Shown here: piece by piece, positions 26,178-33,909 of the stretch | How positions within the stretch are numbered: position 1 is the first letter of the stretch | How the letters are laid out: every line of letters starts with the position of its first letter | Assembly: GCA_024233975.1 (NCBI GenBank) | Contig: JACKOX010000012.1 | Coordinates: 1 to 64,000, forward strand | From: Rhodanobacteraceae bacterium | GTDB lineage: Bacteria > Pseudomonadota > Gammaproteobacteria > Xanthomonadales > Xanthomonadaceae | DNA: 64,000 bases | Direction: 5' to 3' | The notes under the pieces: model-generated | Told to the model about the DNA's origin: nothing | The model's database searches: none | The model's input: the letters and a program-made list of their open reading frames with translations, nothing else | Made by a program: the position numbers and the translations under genes

Positions 26178-26191
26178 GCGAATGCCCCCGC

Positions 26192-26866
26192 ATGCCCCGT
26201 TATCGCCGCGGATTTGATGTCGATGCCGCGCGACGCCACCTGCGTCGCGCCGATCCGGCGCTGGGACAGTGGATGCGTCGAATTGGCCCGATCAGTGCGG
26301 ACCCACGCTGGCGCAAGCGTTTCGATGTAGTGGATGCGCTGGCTCGTGCGATCCTCTATCAGCAGCTGAGCGGCAAGGCGGCTGCCACCATCGTGGGCCG
26401 TGTCGAAACGGCGATTGATTCGACACTGCTGCATGCCGAGACGTTGTCTCGTGTTGACGACGACGGCATTCGCGCCTGCGGCGTTTCCGGCAACAAGCTC
26501 AAGGCGCTGCGTGACCTCTGCGCGCATGCCGAACGCGGCGATATCCCCGATCTGCGTCGCATGAGCGTGATGCACGAGGACGATATCATCGACGCACTCA
26601 CCGCTGTGCGCGGCATCGGTCGCTGGACGGTGGAGATGATGTTGATGTTCCGCCTTGGTCGTCCCGACGTGCTGCCTATCGACGATCTTGGCATCCGCAA
26701 GGGTGCGCAGCGCGTGGATGAAGCGGATGCCATGCCCGCGCCGAAGGCGCTGCTCGAACGCGGCGAGCGCTGGGGGCCGTATCGTACCTACGCCAGCATT
26801 TATCTCTGGCGCATCGCTGATTTCGACGCGGGTGCGAAGAAGCCGACACCGCGATCACAGGAGTAA
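26192..26866 (+). CDS. DNA-3-methyladenine glycosylase II (AlkA-type)
   Basis: 224 residues. A base-excision glycosylase of the HhH-GPD superfamily that removes alkylated purines. Visible: the AILYQQLSGKAAATIVGR helix pair (53-70), helix-hairpin-helix VRGIGRWTVEMMLMF (139-153) and the catalytic Asp in LPIDDLGIRKG (D165 by alignment to AlkA's PDDYLIK). Lacks an AdaA/AraC part, so a compact AlkA-like enzyme. With the AidB-type gene, the window has two alkylation-response-type genes, though not in one operon. Confidence 0.93.
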   Translation: MPRYRRGFDVDAARRHLRRADPALGQWMRRIGPISADPRWRKRFDVVDALARAILYQQLSGKAAATIVGRVETAIDSTLLHAETLSRVDDDGIRACGVSGNKLKALRDLCAHAERGDIPDLRRMSVMHEDDIIDALTAVRGIGRWTVEMMLMFRLGRPDVLPIDDLGIRKGAQRVDEADAMPAPKALLERGERWGPYRTYASIYLWRIADFDAGAKKPTPRSQE

Positions 26867-26876
26867 CCATCACGCC

Positions 26877-27431
26877 ATGTCTTTCCAGGATCTCCGCATC
26901 GAAACCGAACGTCTCATCCTGCGTCCGCCAACACTGGATGATCTCGATCGCTGGGCGGACATGATGGCGGATCCGGTCGCCACCCGCTTCCTCGGCGGTG
27001 TGCAGCCGAAGGAGATGGTCTGGCGCGGCATGATGACCATGATCGGTTCCTGGGCCAGCATCGGTGTCGGCATGTTCTCGATGCTGGAGAAGGGTAGCGG
27101 CAAATGGCTGGGGCGCTGCGGCCCGTGGTCGCCGCTGGGCTGGCCGGGTACCGAAGTGGGCTGGGGTCTGCATCCGGATGCCTGGGGCAAGGGCTATGCC
27201 TTCGAGGCGGCCCGTGCCGGCATGGACTACGCCGTCGATGTGCTCGGCTGGACCGACATAATCCACAGCATCCATCCCGACAACGAGCCTTCGATCAAAC
27301 TGGCCCAGCGCCTTGGCTCAAAGCTGATCGGCCCACAGCAGATGCCTCCGCCCTTTACCGAGGAGCCAAGCAATCGCTGGGGGCAGTCGGCGGATGGTTG
27401 GATGTCGCAGCGTCGGTTGGCAGCAAGCTAG
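26877..27431 (+). CDS. GNAT acetyltransferase, RimJ/RimL-like
   Basis: 184 residues from MSFQDLRIETERLILRPPTL, the characteristic start of the Acetyltransf_3 (RimJ/RimL) subfamily (TERLxLRP). Later TEVGWGLHPDAWGKGYAFEA carries the conserved V/I-G-W, WGKGYA acetyl-CoA loop and AARAGMDYAVDVLGW, followed by HPDNEPSIKLAQRLGSK. Targets in this family range from ribosomal protein N-termini to amino-acid antibiotics; not resolvable here. Follows the AlkA-type gene by 10 bp and overlaps the convergent membrane-protein gene by 4 bp. Confidence 0.9.
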   Translation: MSFQDLRIETERLILRPPTLDDLDRWADMMADPVATRFLGGVQPKEMVWRGMMTMIGSWASIGVGMFSMLEKGSGKWLGRCGPWSPLGWPGTEVGWGLHPDAWGKGYAFEAARAGMDYAVDVLGWTDIIHSIHPDNEPSIKLAQRLGSKLIGPQQMPPPFTEEPSNRWGQSADGWMSQRRLAAS

Positions 27432-27760
27432 GGTGCGCCAAACAGAATGCGGGTCGCGAACAGCGCGACGAAGCTTGCAACAAACAAACGCCCAGGCCAG
27501 CGCCAGCTGCGGAGCAGGGAGACATTGAACAGGCACAGGCTGGCCAGTGCGAGGAACAGCGCGATCATGCTGAGGTGCATGGGCAGATTGGCACCGGGAC
27601 TGCGCAGGCCGAAGTGAATCGCACCGGCAATGCCGAGGCCGGCGCCGAGCAGACCGAAGAACATCCGGACCAGGGTTTTCACACGCCGCGAGTCGCCGAG
27701 ACGTGACATCACCGCCTCGCCGAGAATTCCACTGAGCAGCTCGCCCAAAAAGTCGCTCAA
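27428..27760 (-). CDS. Small membrane protein
   Basis: 110 residues. After an amphipathic N-terminus (MSDFLGELLSGILGEAVMSR) and a basic region come three membrane helices: LVRMFFGLLGAGLGIAGAIH, LSMIALFLALASLCLF and LFVASFVALFATRILFG. No recognisable family. The first 25 residues resemble short peptides of membrane-attached helper proteins, but that is weak. Stop codon overlaps that of the convergent GNAT gene (tail-to-tail). Confidence 0.7.
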   Translation of the reverse strand: MSDFLGELLSGILGEAVMSRLGDSRRVKTLVRMFFGLLGAGLGIAGAIHFGLRSPGANLPMHLSMIALFLALASLCLFNVSLLRSWRWPGRLFVASFVALFATRILFGAP

Positions 27761-27901
27761 GAATCAGATCCTTTGTTCGCCTGTATTTGCGCTACGGCTC
27801 GTAGATCACCACGTTCGCAGAATAGCCAGGAAACCTTTTTGACGACTGGCGGACGGGGCGAATGCCGTTGTGATTGATCGGGGCATCTGCATTTGGCGTG
27901 A

Positions 27902-28600
27902 TTATGCGTCCTGCCAAGGGTATTCGTGTTCGACGGCCCAATGTTCGCCTTGCCGCTTCAGTACAACGAAGCGGACGAGAGGATGTATTCCGCCGATGCC
28001 GTTGAATACATGGATCAGAGCGCGATCTCCCGACGGACTCAGCACTGCGTTGCTGAACTGAACCCAGCCTGCTGTGCCCGGATAGCGGCGGTAGAAATTT
28101 TCGTGCCACTTGCCCGGGAGTCTGGAAATATCCTTCAGTTCATCTGCATTGATCACGATGATCGAGGTTGTCGGCGTGATTGTCAGGGTGACCGATTGCC
28201 TGTTGCCGGCGATGAACTCACGACGCCATTGAAGTGGCAGGCGATGCTTGTAGAGTCGGCTGAGCAGATAGCTGAAATCCCAGCCATCATCCGATTCGGA
28301 GTCTCTCTGCCGAATCGTTCGGTTCAGCAATACGACGGGACGATCCGCGTACTTGATGTACTCCGGATCGCGCCCTGAAGTAAAGAACGGTGGAATGGGT
28401 GGCGGTGGCGGATCGCCAAATTCGCTTTGGGCGAGCACGGCCCGAACAATTTCCACAAGCTCATCGCCTGAAGCCACTACCGGATAAACGGGTTCGGGGC
28501 GCTTTGACCAGACATGGAGCCAGATCGGTGCGAGCAATGCGAACGTTGCGATGGTCGCAATCGCCGCCGTCAATCCGATGATACGCCGCGCAGCCGTCAT
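27902..28600 (-). CDS. Membrane-anchored protein of unknown function, coupled to the M15 peptidase
   Basis: 232 residues from MTAARRIIGLTAAIATIATF, an N-terminal signal anchor (8-30). The exported part has a proline cluster (PPPPPIPPFF, about 70-80), a LLSRLYKHRLPLQWRREFI region and SLTITPTTSIIVINADELKD; it ends HWAVEHEYPWQDA. Not recognised. Its ATG overlaps the stop of the M15 peptidase gene (ATGA), implying a joint role, perhaps in cell-wall maintenance. Third codon positions are AT-richer than usual for the window. Confidence 0.7.
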   Translation of the reverse strand: MTAARRIIGLTAAIATIATFALLAPIWLHVWSKRPEPVYPVVASGDELVEIVRAVLAQSEFGDPPPPPIPPFFTSGRDPEYIKYADRPVVLLNRTIRQRDSESDDGWDFSYLLSRLYKHRLPLQWRREFIAGNRQSVTLTITPTTSIIVINADELKDISRLPGKWHENFYRRYPGTAGWVQFSNAVLSPSGDRALIHVFNGIGGIHPLVRFVVLKRQGEHWAVEHEYPWQDA

Positions 28601-29385
28601 GACCAGCACCAGTGCCAAGGCTCGTAGACGATGCCGTGCGGATTGTCGCGCGGGTAGCTGAGGTGGAAGTTGAAACTTGCCGCGTTCTCGCACAGCCAGG
28701 CAAAGGCGGCGGTGTTCTCGAAGCTTTCCTCGGCGGGTGGCTCGCCTGGCGTGCCGATGTCCAGCGCGTTGCCGCTGTGATGCTCCGAGAAGCCGGGGGC
28801 GGCGTTGACGGCGAGGATTTCCTCGACGGAAAGGCCACGTATGCGTTTGCGGCGGAAGATGCCCAACTGGTAGGCGTGGCTGCGGTAGCCGGAAATGGCA
28901 TCCAGTTCGATACCCGCTTCGCGTGCGGCCTTTCGCATGTTCTTCCAGGCTGCGCTGGCAGAGTCGGTCAGCCAAAGTGGGCGGCGATAGCGGTCGAACC
29001 CGGCAAAGGCCAACGTGCACGGCTCGGCGACCAGCGGCAGATAGCTGCTTTCCGCATAGCTGTCGGCATCCAGGCCGAGTTCGTCGAGATGCTTGGTCAG
29101 GTTGCCCAGGGGGCGCAGCGCACCGGGGTTGGCGGCGCTGGCCGCCAGTTCGGTCAGGTCGACCTCGAGGACGGTCGGAATCGAGTTGCGAAACAGCGGA
29201 ATCAGGCGATTATCGCGGCGCACGGCAAGGAAGCGGCCGACGCCCTTGCGCCGGATCAGCCAGTCGGCCCGCGCCAGCGCGCGTGCGTCGGCATTGGCTC
29301 GTGCACGAGCCAATGCGGCGGGAATCGCTTCCAGGCGCTCAGCATTGAGCAGGCGCCAAGCGGTTGGCAGAATCCGTCGGGACAT
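28597..29385 (-). CDS. M15-family D-alanyl-D-alanine carboxypeptidase
   Basis: 262 residues. The C-terminal half is a zinc carboxypeptidase of family M15 (VanY/LdcB-type): SGYRSHAYQ (Arg168), GFSEHHSGNALDIG with zinc ligands His203 and Asp209, and YEPWHWCW with Glu255 and His258. The family trims D-Ala from peptidoglycan stem peptides. There is no obvious signal peptide; the N-terminal 130 residues are a family-typical region with a long helical AALARARANADARALARAD stretch. This may mean an unrecognised export route or a cytoplasmic recycling role. First gene of a two-gene coupled unit. Confidence 0.9.
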   Translation of the reverse strand: MSRRILPTAWRLLNAERLEAIPAALARARANADARALARADWLIRRKGVGRFLAVRRDNRLIPLFRNSIPTVLEVDLTELAASAANPGALRPLGNLTKHLDELGLDADSYAESSYLPLVAEPCTLAFAGFDRYRRPLWLTDSASAAWKNMRKAAREAGIELDAISGYRSHAYQLGIFRRKRIRGLSVEEILAVNAAPGFSEHHSGNALDIGTPGEPPAEESFENTAAFAWLCENAASFNFHLSYPRDNPHGIVYEPWHWCWS

Positions 29386-29418
29386 GCCCGCTAGCGTATC
29401 AGCGGCTCGCAGGCTGCG

Positions 29419-29958
29419 TCAGGAGGGTTGCGCTGAGGCTGCGGTCTGCAGCGCCTTCAGCAAATCGTTCGGACGTTCCGCACTGATCATCAGCAGATGG
29501 CCGTTACGTCGTTCGATTCGCAGGACTCGGGAGAAATTGGTGATCAGGCAGAAGGCGCGGCGCTTGTCGCGGGTGTAGTAGTCGCCGACGCGATAGCCGG
29601 GGAGGCCGGCGCCGAACATCCGCCACAGTGGACGGCGTTCGCGGTGTTCATTGAGATCGAGGACGCGTGCGCTGTCGAGATCCAGGTCGGAAATGTCCAC
29701 GCGCCGACGGAACAGGCCGCCCTGTACCAGCAATGTTCGGCCATCGATGCGGACGCGCAGGTTGCGGAATACGCCGACAAAGATCGCCAGCACAGTCACC
29801 ATGATCAGCAAGGCCATGAACACGACCTGCAGCGGTGGCTTGCTGGCATGGCCGGTGAACAGGGCGAGCAGCATGCCCAACGGGATCAACAACCCGAGTC
29901 CGAGGGCGATGATCATCGCGGGCTTTCCAACAGGCGGGACGGCAAATTCCTGCTTCAT
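29419..29958 (-). CDS. PH-like (DUF304-type) membrane protein
   Basis: 179 residues. Two close membrane helices (AMIIALGLGLLIPLGMLLAL at about 14-33 and MALLIMVTVLAIFVGVF at about 48-64) followed by a cytoplasmic beta-rich domain: VRIDGRTLLVQGGLFRRRVD, ISDLDLDSARVLDL, GDYYTRDKRRAFCLITNF and HLLMISAERPNDLL. The pattern is that of bacterial PH-like domains. Short separation (33 bp) from the M15 gene, same strand, so it could lead that operon. Role unknown. Confidence 0.75.
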   Translation of the reverse strand: MKQEFAVPPVGKPAMIIALGLGLLIPLGMLLALFTGHASKPPLQVVFMALLIMVTVLAIFVGVFRNLRVRIDGRTLLVQGGLFRRRVDISDLDLDSARVLDLNEHRERRPLWRMFGAGLPGYRVGDYYTRDKRRAFCLITNFSRVLRIERRNGHLLMISAERPNDLLKALQTAASAQPS

Positions 29959-30089
29959 CGGTCATCTGCTCTGGGTGGCTGCACTTTGGATAGCTGGTTG
30001 CGCATGTTTCCGGACATCCCGGGGCGGGTTATCACCTGAGGCGGGAGCCAATTGGGACGTCGTCGCAACGTGCGCATCACGCCTTCGCG

Positions 30090-31430
30090 TTACCCTTCGG
30101 GCTTGCGATGAATCCAGTCGGCGATGTCATCGATCAGCTGCTGATCGACGTGGCCGGGCGTCTGGTATTCGGTCAGCGTACCCGGGCCTTCGCCGGCGAT
30201 GCCGAGGTGGTTCAGTGCCGCATAGTGCTTGAAGGTGAAGCGCGGGTCTTTCTCGTATGCCTTGCGCCAGAGCTGCCAGTCCGCATCGACCACCTGGATG
30301 TCGCGGCCTCCCTGCAGCATCAGCATGGGCCGATCCACCTTCTTCGCTTCGGCAATCGGGTCGACACGGTCGACGCTGTGCCAGTAGCTGGCCGGCTGGC
30401 GCATCGGTGTCTGCTCCAGTGGCACGTCGCCACCCTTGCGGACCGCGGCAACCTGTTGTTCCAGCACCGCGATCGCCGCCTTTTCGCCATCGGATGTCTC
30501 GCCATCCATGGCGGCCAGCCGCTGGTTTTGTTCGATCAGGATGTCCAGCAGGGATCGCGCCGGCGCGGCGAACAGGATGGCGCCGGCGGCTTCGGGCGCC
30601 TGCGCGAGGATGCGTGGCGCCATCATGCCGCCCTGGCTGTGGCCAAGCACATAGATCTGCTTCGGATCGACGCCGGGTGTCGCGGCGAGTATGGAAACCG
30701 CCGCCACCGCGTCATCGGTGGTTTCGTCGTCAATGTCGAAGTTGGCGGCGAAATCCTGTGGTCGCACCTTGCTGCGCTTCTCGTAGCGCAGGACGGCGAT
30801 GCCCTTGGCGGCGAGGCCGCGAGCGATGTCTAGGAAGACCCGATTCGGACCGATGGTCTCGTCGCGGTCCTGCGCGCCGGAACCATGCACCAGCACTACC
30901 GCGGGGACCGGTTGTTCCGCGCTGGCGTTGCGGGGCATGGCCAGCGTGGCGGGCAGGGCGCCTTCGCCTTCGCCAACGGTTGCATCTGCTTCAGTGAATG
31001 GCGCATCCGTCGCCGGCGGTGCCGCGCTGGGCGGCGGTGCGGGCTGGATCAGGAAGCCGGCGATGCGCCCATCGGCGTCGACGGCGACTTTCGCCACCAG
31101 CTCGGCATGTTCGTAGTGCAGCGGAATGCTTACCAGCGTGGCGCCGTTGGCATCGACGCTGCTTGGCTGCCCCCGGCCGGTTGCCGTGCCGGCTTGTGCG
31201 GGCAATGACTCCCACACCGACTGCAGGCGATCGGCTGGAACTGCGCTGGCCATCTGCGCGGTGAACTGGCTTTCGGCCCTGTCATAGTCGCCGGCGTCGA
31301 GATGGTCGAGCAGGCTGGTGGCCGTTTCCTGCGGGGAAACGGTCTGCGGCAGTGCCTGCGCCGCTGCGCCGAAGGCGGTCAGTGACAGCACCGCTGCGGC
31401 AACGCGTCGCTTCCATCGTGAGCGGCTCAT
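30090..31430 (-). CDS. Exported alpha/beta hydrolase with N-terminal DUF3887-like domain
   Basis: 446 residues. Signal peptide MSRSRWKRRVAAAVLSLTAF and on (cleavage near AAAQA). Residues 28-130 form a DUF3887-like module (TATSLLDHLDAGDYDRAESQ, VPADRLQSVWESLPAQAGTA), commonly placed in front of secreted hydrolases. The alpha/beta-hydrolase domain has VVLVHGSGAQDRDET (oxyanion hole), nucleophile Ser265 in VLGHSQGGMM, Asp in MLQGGRDIQV and His in LNHLGIAGEG. Substrate unknown, perhaps an ester or peptide in the periplasm. Last gene of the SPFH/RHH operon; overlaps the DUF4177 gene by ATGA. Confidence 0.9.
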   Translation of the reverse strand: MSRSRWKRRVAAAVLSLTAFGAAAQALPQTVSPQETATSLLDHLDAGDYDRAESQFTAQMASAVPADRLQSVWESLPAQAGTATGRGQPSSVDANGATLVSIPLHYEHAELVAKVAVDADGRIAGFLIQPAPPPSAAPPATDAPFTEADATVGEGEGALPATLAMPRNASAEQPVPAVVLVHGSGAQDRDETIGPNRVFLDIARGLAAKGIAVLRYEKRSKVRPQDFAANFDIDDETTDDAVAAVSILAATPGVDPKQIYVLGHSQGGMMAPRILAQAPEAAGAILFAAPARSLLDILIEQNQRLAAMDGETSDGEKAAIAVLEQQVAAVRKGGDVPLEQTPMRQPASYWHSVDRVDPIAEAKKVDRPMLMLQGGRDIQVVDADWQLWRKAYEKDPRFTFKHYAALNHLGIAGEGPGTLTEYQTPGHVDQQLIDDIADWIHRKPEG

Positions 31431-31612
31431 GACATGTCCTTCTTCAGGAACAGGCGGATCGGGTGCAGGGGGTTCGCCTGCACGGCATTGACCAGCTCCC
31501 AGCCCTGCATGCCCAACTGGTTCAGGCGCTCCTGGATGTGGTCGTTCTTGTGGCTGCCCCAGAAACCGGGCTTGATCTCGACCACCTGGTAACTCCAGTG
31601 ATCACTGGCCAT
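31427..31612 (-). CDS. DUF4177-like small protein
   Basis: 61 residues, no signal or membrane helix. WSYQVVEIKPGFWGSHKNDH, then IQERLNQLGMQGWELVNAVQ, then LFLKKDM reproduces the DUF4177 pattern (beta strand, helix, GWELV strand, final hydrophobic strand with a basic FLKK end). Overlaps the ribbon-helix-helix gene by 11 bp and the hydrolase by 4 bp, so the three are translated in a coupled chain. Role unknown. Confidence 0.85.
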   Translation of the reverse strand: MASDHWSYQVVEIKPGFWGSHKNDHIQERLNQLGMQGWELVNAVQANPLHPIRLFLKKDMS

Positions 31613-31790
31613 CGGATTCTCCTTCTGATGGATCCTGCTCGTGCTTCAGGCGACCCGCCTTGAGCAAGGCATCGCGCAGCACGTATTCGATCTGTGCGTT
31701 GACGCTGCGCAGCTCGTCGTCGGCCCAGCGCTGCACGGCGTCGAGCACGTGCTCGCTGATGCGCAGGGGATAGGCTTTCTTCTTGCTCAT
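31602..31790 (-). CDS. Arc-type ribbon-helix-helix DNA-binding protein
   Basis: 62 residues. KAYPLRISEHVLDAVQRWAD gives the DNA-contacting beta strand (PLRI) and first helix; RSVNAQIEYVLRDALLKAGR is the second helix with the S-V-N-A turn typical of Arc/MetJ-fold repressors. It has no toxin partner of a known family beside it: downstream lie DUF4177 and a hydrolase. An inverted repeat overlapping the operon promoter is a natural operator, so auto-repression is likely. This is an inference from position, not shown. Confidence 0.88.
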   Translation of the reverse strand: MSKKKAYPLRISEHVLDAVQRWADDELRSVNAQIEYVLRDALLKAGRLKHEQDPSEGESDGQ

Positions 31791-31836
31791 GGATTTGGCG
31801 GTGCGACGGCGGTCTGAACCGCCGTCGCTGCCGGCC

Positions 31837-32700
31837 TCAGTACAGCGAGCCCGTGTTCACCACCGGCTGGGTGGCGCGATCCGAGCACAGCACCACCAGC
31901 AGGTTGCTGACCATGTTGGCCTTGCGCTCCTCATCCAGCTCGACCACGCCGGCCTTCTTGAGCTCTTCCAGCGCCATCTCAACCATACTCACCGCGCCAT
32001 AGACGATGCGGGTACGTGCGGCGACCACGGCGTTGGCCTGTTGGCGCTGCAGCATCGCCTGGGCGATCTCCGGCGAGTAGGCGAGGTGGCTGATGCGCGC
32101 GTCGATGACATTGACGCCGGCGGTGGTCAGGCGCTCGTCCAGCTGCTCCTTCAAGTGCTGGCTGATTTCGTTGGGATGGCTACGCAGTGAAATCTGGCCG
32201 TCCTCATGCTGGTCATACGGGTAGCTGGTGGCCATCGCGCGCAGGGCGGACTCCGATTGGATGTGCACGAAGCTCTCGTAGTCGTCGACGTTGTAGACGG
32301 CCTCGGCGCTGTCCACCACTTCCCAGACGATGACGGCGGCGATCTCGATCGGGCTGCCTTCAAGCTCGTTGACCTTGAGCCGACCGCTCTCGAAATTGCG
32401 CACTCGCAGACTGACCTTCTTCGCCGAGTAGAACGGGTTGTTCCAACGCAGGCCCGGTTCGTTGACGGTGCCCACATATTTGCCGAACAGACTGAGCACG
32501 GCAGTCTGGTTGGGTTCGACCATGTAGAAACCACCCAAGCAGACCAGCAGCACCAGACCGGTGACCACAGCGCCAATGATCAGCAGCGGATTGGCGGTGC
32601 TGACGCCGCCAATGAACAGGGCGCCCGCGCCCAGCAGGGCGAGGATGATGAACAGCAGGACCGGGATGCCCGGCAGCGAGGAAATCGGTTGCTCTCTCAT
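31837..32700 (-). CDS. SPFH/Band 7 (prohibitin-stomatin) membrane protein
   Basis: 287 residues from MREQPISSLPGIPVLLF, with GGAG upstream; an earlier in-frame ATG at 32757 is not supported. Two adjacent membrane helices (about 12-34 and 38-60) precede the SPFH domain: GGFYMVEPNQTAVLSLFGKY, RWNNPFYSAKKVSLRVRNFE, VIVWEVVDSAEAVYNVDDYE, then HLKEQLDERLTTAGVNVIDA and a helical YSPEIAQAMLQRQQANAVVA segment. These proteins assemble membrane microdomain scaffolds. It heads the operon with RHH, DUF4177 and hydrolase genes, so it should be the most highly translated product. Confidence 0.93.
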   Translation of the reverse strand: MREQPISSLPGIPVLLFIILALLGAGALFIGGVSTANPLLIIGAVVTGLVLLVCLGGFYMVEPNQTAVLSLFGKYVGTVNEPGLRWNNPFYSAKKVSLRVRNFESGRLKVNELEGSPIEIAAVIVWEVVDSAEAVYNVDDYESFVHIQSESALRAMATSYPYDQHEDGQISLRSHPNEISQHLKEQLDERLTTAGVNVIDARISHLAYSPEIAQAMLQRQQANAVVAARTRIVYGAVSMVEMALEELKKAGVVELDEERKANMVSNLLVVLCSDRATQPVVNTGSLY

Positions 32701-32773
32701 GACAGTTCTCCACGAAACGTCGTGTCTGGCGACCTTGCGGCGGCAACGGCCGTGCAATGATCTCGGTGAAAAA

Positions 32774-32801
32774 ATGATATCAAAAAGATATCAAATTGCA
32801 A
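32774..32801 (-). promoter_or_regulatory. Promoter of the SPFH/RHH operon with overlapping palindromic operator
   Basis: On the minus strand: -35 TTGCAA (32801-32796), 16-bp spacer, -10 TATCAT (32779-32774). The operator TGATATC-AAAAA-GATATCA (32775-32793, perfect inverted repeat with 5-bp centre) covers the spacer and nearly all of the -10. GATATC is itself a palindrome, so the site also reads as two GATATCAAA copies 11 bp apart, one helical turn, as RHH dimers prefer. A bound repressor would block RNA polymerase. Confidence 0.75.
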
Positions 32802-32906
32802 ATGATGGCTATGAGACTTCGACCATGGGCCTTGCGATGCACACAACGACGCCGCACCGATATCGATGTGACATCCGTGGCGCAGGTCGGAGGAGTCTTG
32901 AATGGT

Positions 32907-32925
32907 CACCGCCGCGATGGCGGTG
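32907..32925 (-). terminator. Possible weak 3' hairpin of the propeller-like gene
   Basis: CACCGCC, GCGAT, GGCGGTG: a perfect 7-bp stem 21 bp after the stop of the 32947-33909 gene. There is no U-run, so a terminator role is uncertain. Confidence 0.3.
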
Positions 32926-32946
32926 GCCAGAACGCTGCTGGGCTGC

Positions 32947-33909
32947 TCAGTGCGGGTCGAGCGGCAGGCGGAGCAGCGGGGCTGGCAGGCGTTCGGAGCT
33001 GACCCACACCGAGTGGCCATCGGGATCGAACCCAATCGCTTCGGCCTGTGGCACCCACGGCAGTTCCAGCGATTGCAGCGGTGGAACCGGCCCCTTCGGC
33101 CAGCTTCCGTCGGCATTGCGTTGGTAGACGTAGACGCCGCGATAGTTGAGCACCACCAGGCGGCTCCGGTCCGGACTGAGGTCGGCACCGGTGATCTGCG
33201 AGCGGTAGCGGCCGTAGACCGGGTTGAGCTGCAGATCCAGCGGCGAGGGTTGGGCAATGCCGCCCAGCGTGGTGACTTCCTCGGCGATGCGGACACTCTC
33301 CGAGGGCGCGAGCGGCACCCGCCACAGCTCGGCCGGAATGCGCTTCTTGCTGACCAGGTAGACGTAGCCTTCCTCGGCATCGACGGTCATGGCCTCGCAG
33401 TCGCGCGGGCCGTCCGGCCAACGGAAGCGTATCGTCCACGCCACCGGCGATTGTGTGTCGCCCAGTGCCGTCGGCTCGACGATGGCCTGCAGCGACAGTT
33501 CATGGCGGACTCCGCCGTTGTCGCCGGTGTCCGCCACCATCAGGTAGTTCTGGCCCTTGTACTGGAACGAGGCGATGTCCTCCCAGTCGGTGTTGCGGAT
33601 GCCTTGCAAGGTCAGCTCAGCCTGGCGCTGGCCATGCTGGTCGATGGCGAACAGGTGGGCGCTGTCGCCACTGTCGTTGTGCACCCAGAACAGGCCGGGG
33701 TGTCGACGCGAGGCGGCGATGCCGCTGATCTCGGCCAGATCCGGATCAGTAATCAGCGCCACCAGTTCGGCCGACTCCAGCGTGCCGCGCAGCTCCATCA
33801 GTTCGCGGTCGAACGGTCTGGCGTCGCCATGTTCTGGTTTCTCCGGCGCCGCGCTGGCGATGGAAATCGCAGTGCCAGCCAGCATCAGCGTGACGATGAG
33901 CCGCCTCAT
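32947..33909 (-). CDS. Secreted beta-propeller-like protein
   Basis: 320 residues. Signal peptide MRRLIVTLMLAGTAISIASA. The mature protein has repeated four-stranded blade-like segments (LVALITDPDLAEISGIAASR, GLFWVHNDSGDSAHLFAIDQ, GIRNTDWEDIASFQYKGQNY, CEAMTVDAEEGYVYLVSKKR) of the kind found in esterase-like or NHL-type propellers. I cannot name a family. The ATG overlaps the stop of the transglutaminase gene (ATGA), so the two are co-translated. Possibly an extracytoplasmic binding or lactonase-like protein. Confidence 0.75.
   Translation of the reverse strand: MRRLIVTLMLAGTAISIASAAPEKPEHGDARPFDRELMELRGTLESAELVALITDPDLAEISGIAASRRHPGLFWVHNDSGDSAHLFAIDQHGQRQAELTLQGIRNTDWEDIASFQYKGQNYLMVADTGDNGGVRHELSLQAIVEPTALGDTQSPVAWTIRFRWPDGPRDCEAMTVDAEEGYVYLVSKKRIPAELWRVPLAPSESVRIAEEVTTLGGIAQPSPLDLQLNPVYGRYRSQITGADLSPDRSRLVVLNYRGVYVYQRNADGSWPKGPVPPLQSLELPWVPQAEAIGFDPDGHSVWVSSERLPAPLLRLPLDPH

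Noticed and set aside
23306..26575. Open reading frame of 1089 codons on the minus strand
   Set aside because: It is antisense to the penicillin acylase gene, which carries a signal peptide, catalytic Gly-Ser site and family motifs. Long antisense frames are common in GC-rich coding DNA.
31602..31790. Antitoxin of a toxin-antitoxin pair
   Set aside because: RHH proteins are often antitoxins, but the neighbours are a DUF4177 protein and a signal-peptide hydrolase, not a known toxin family.
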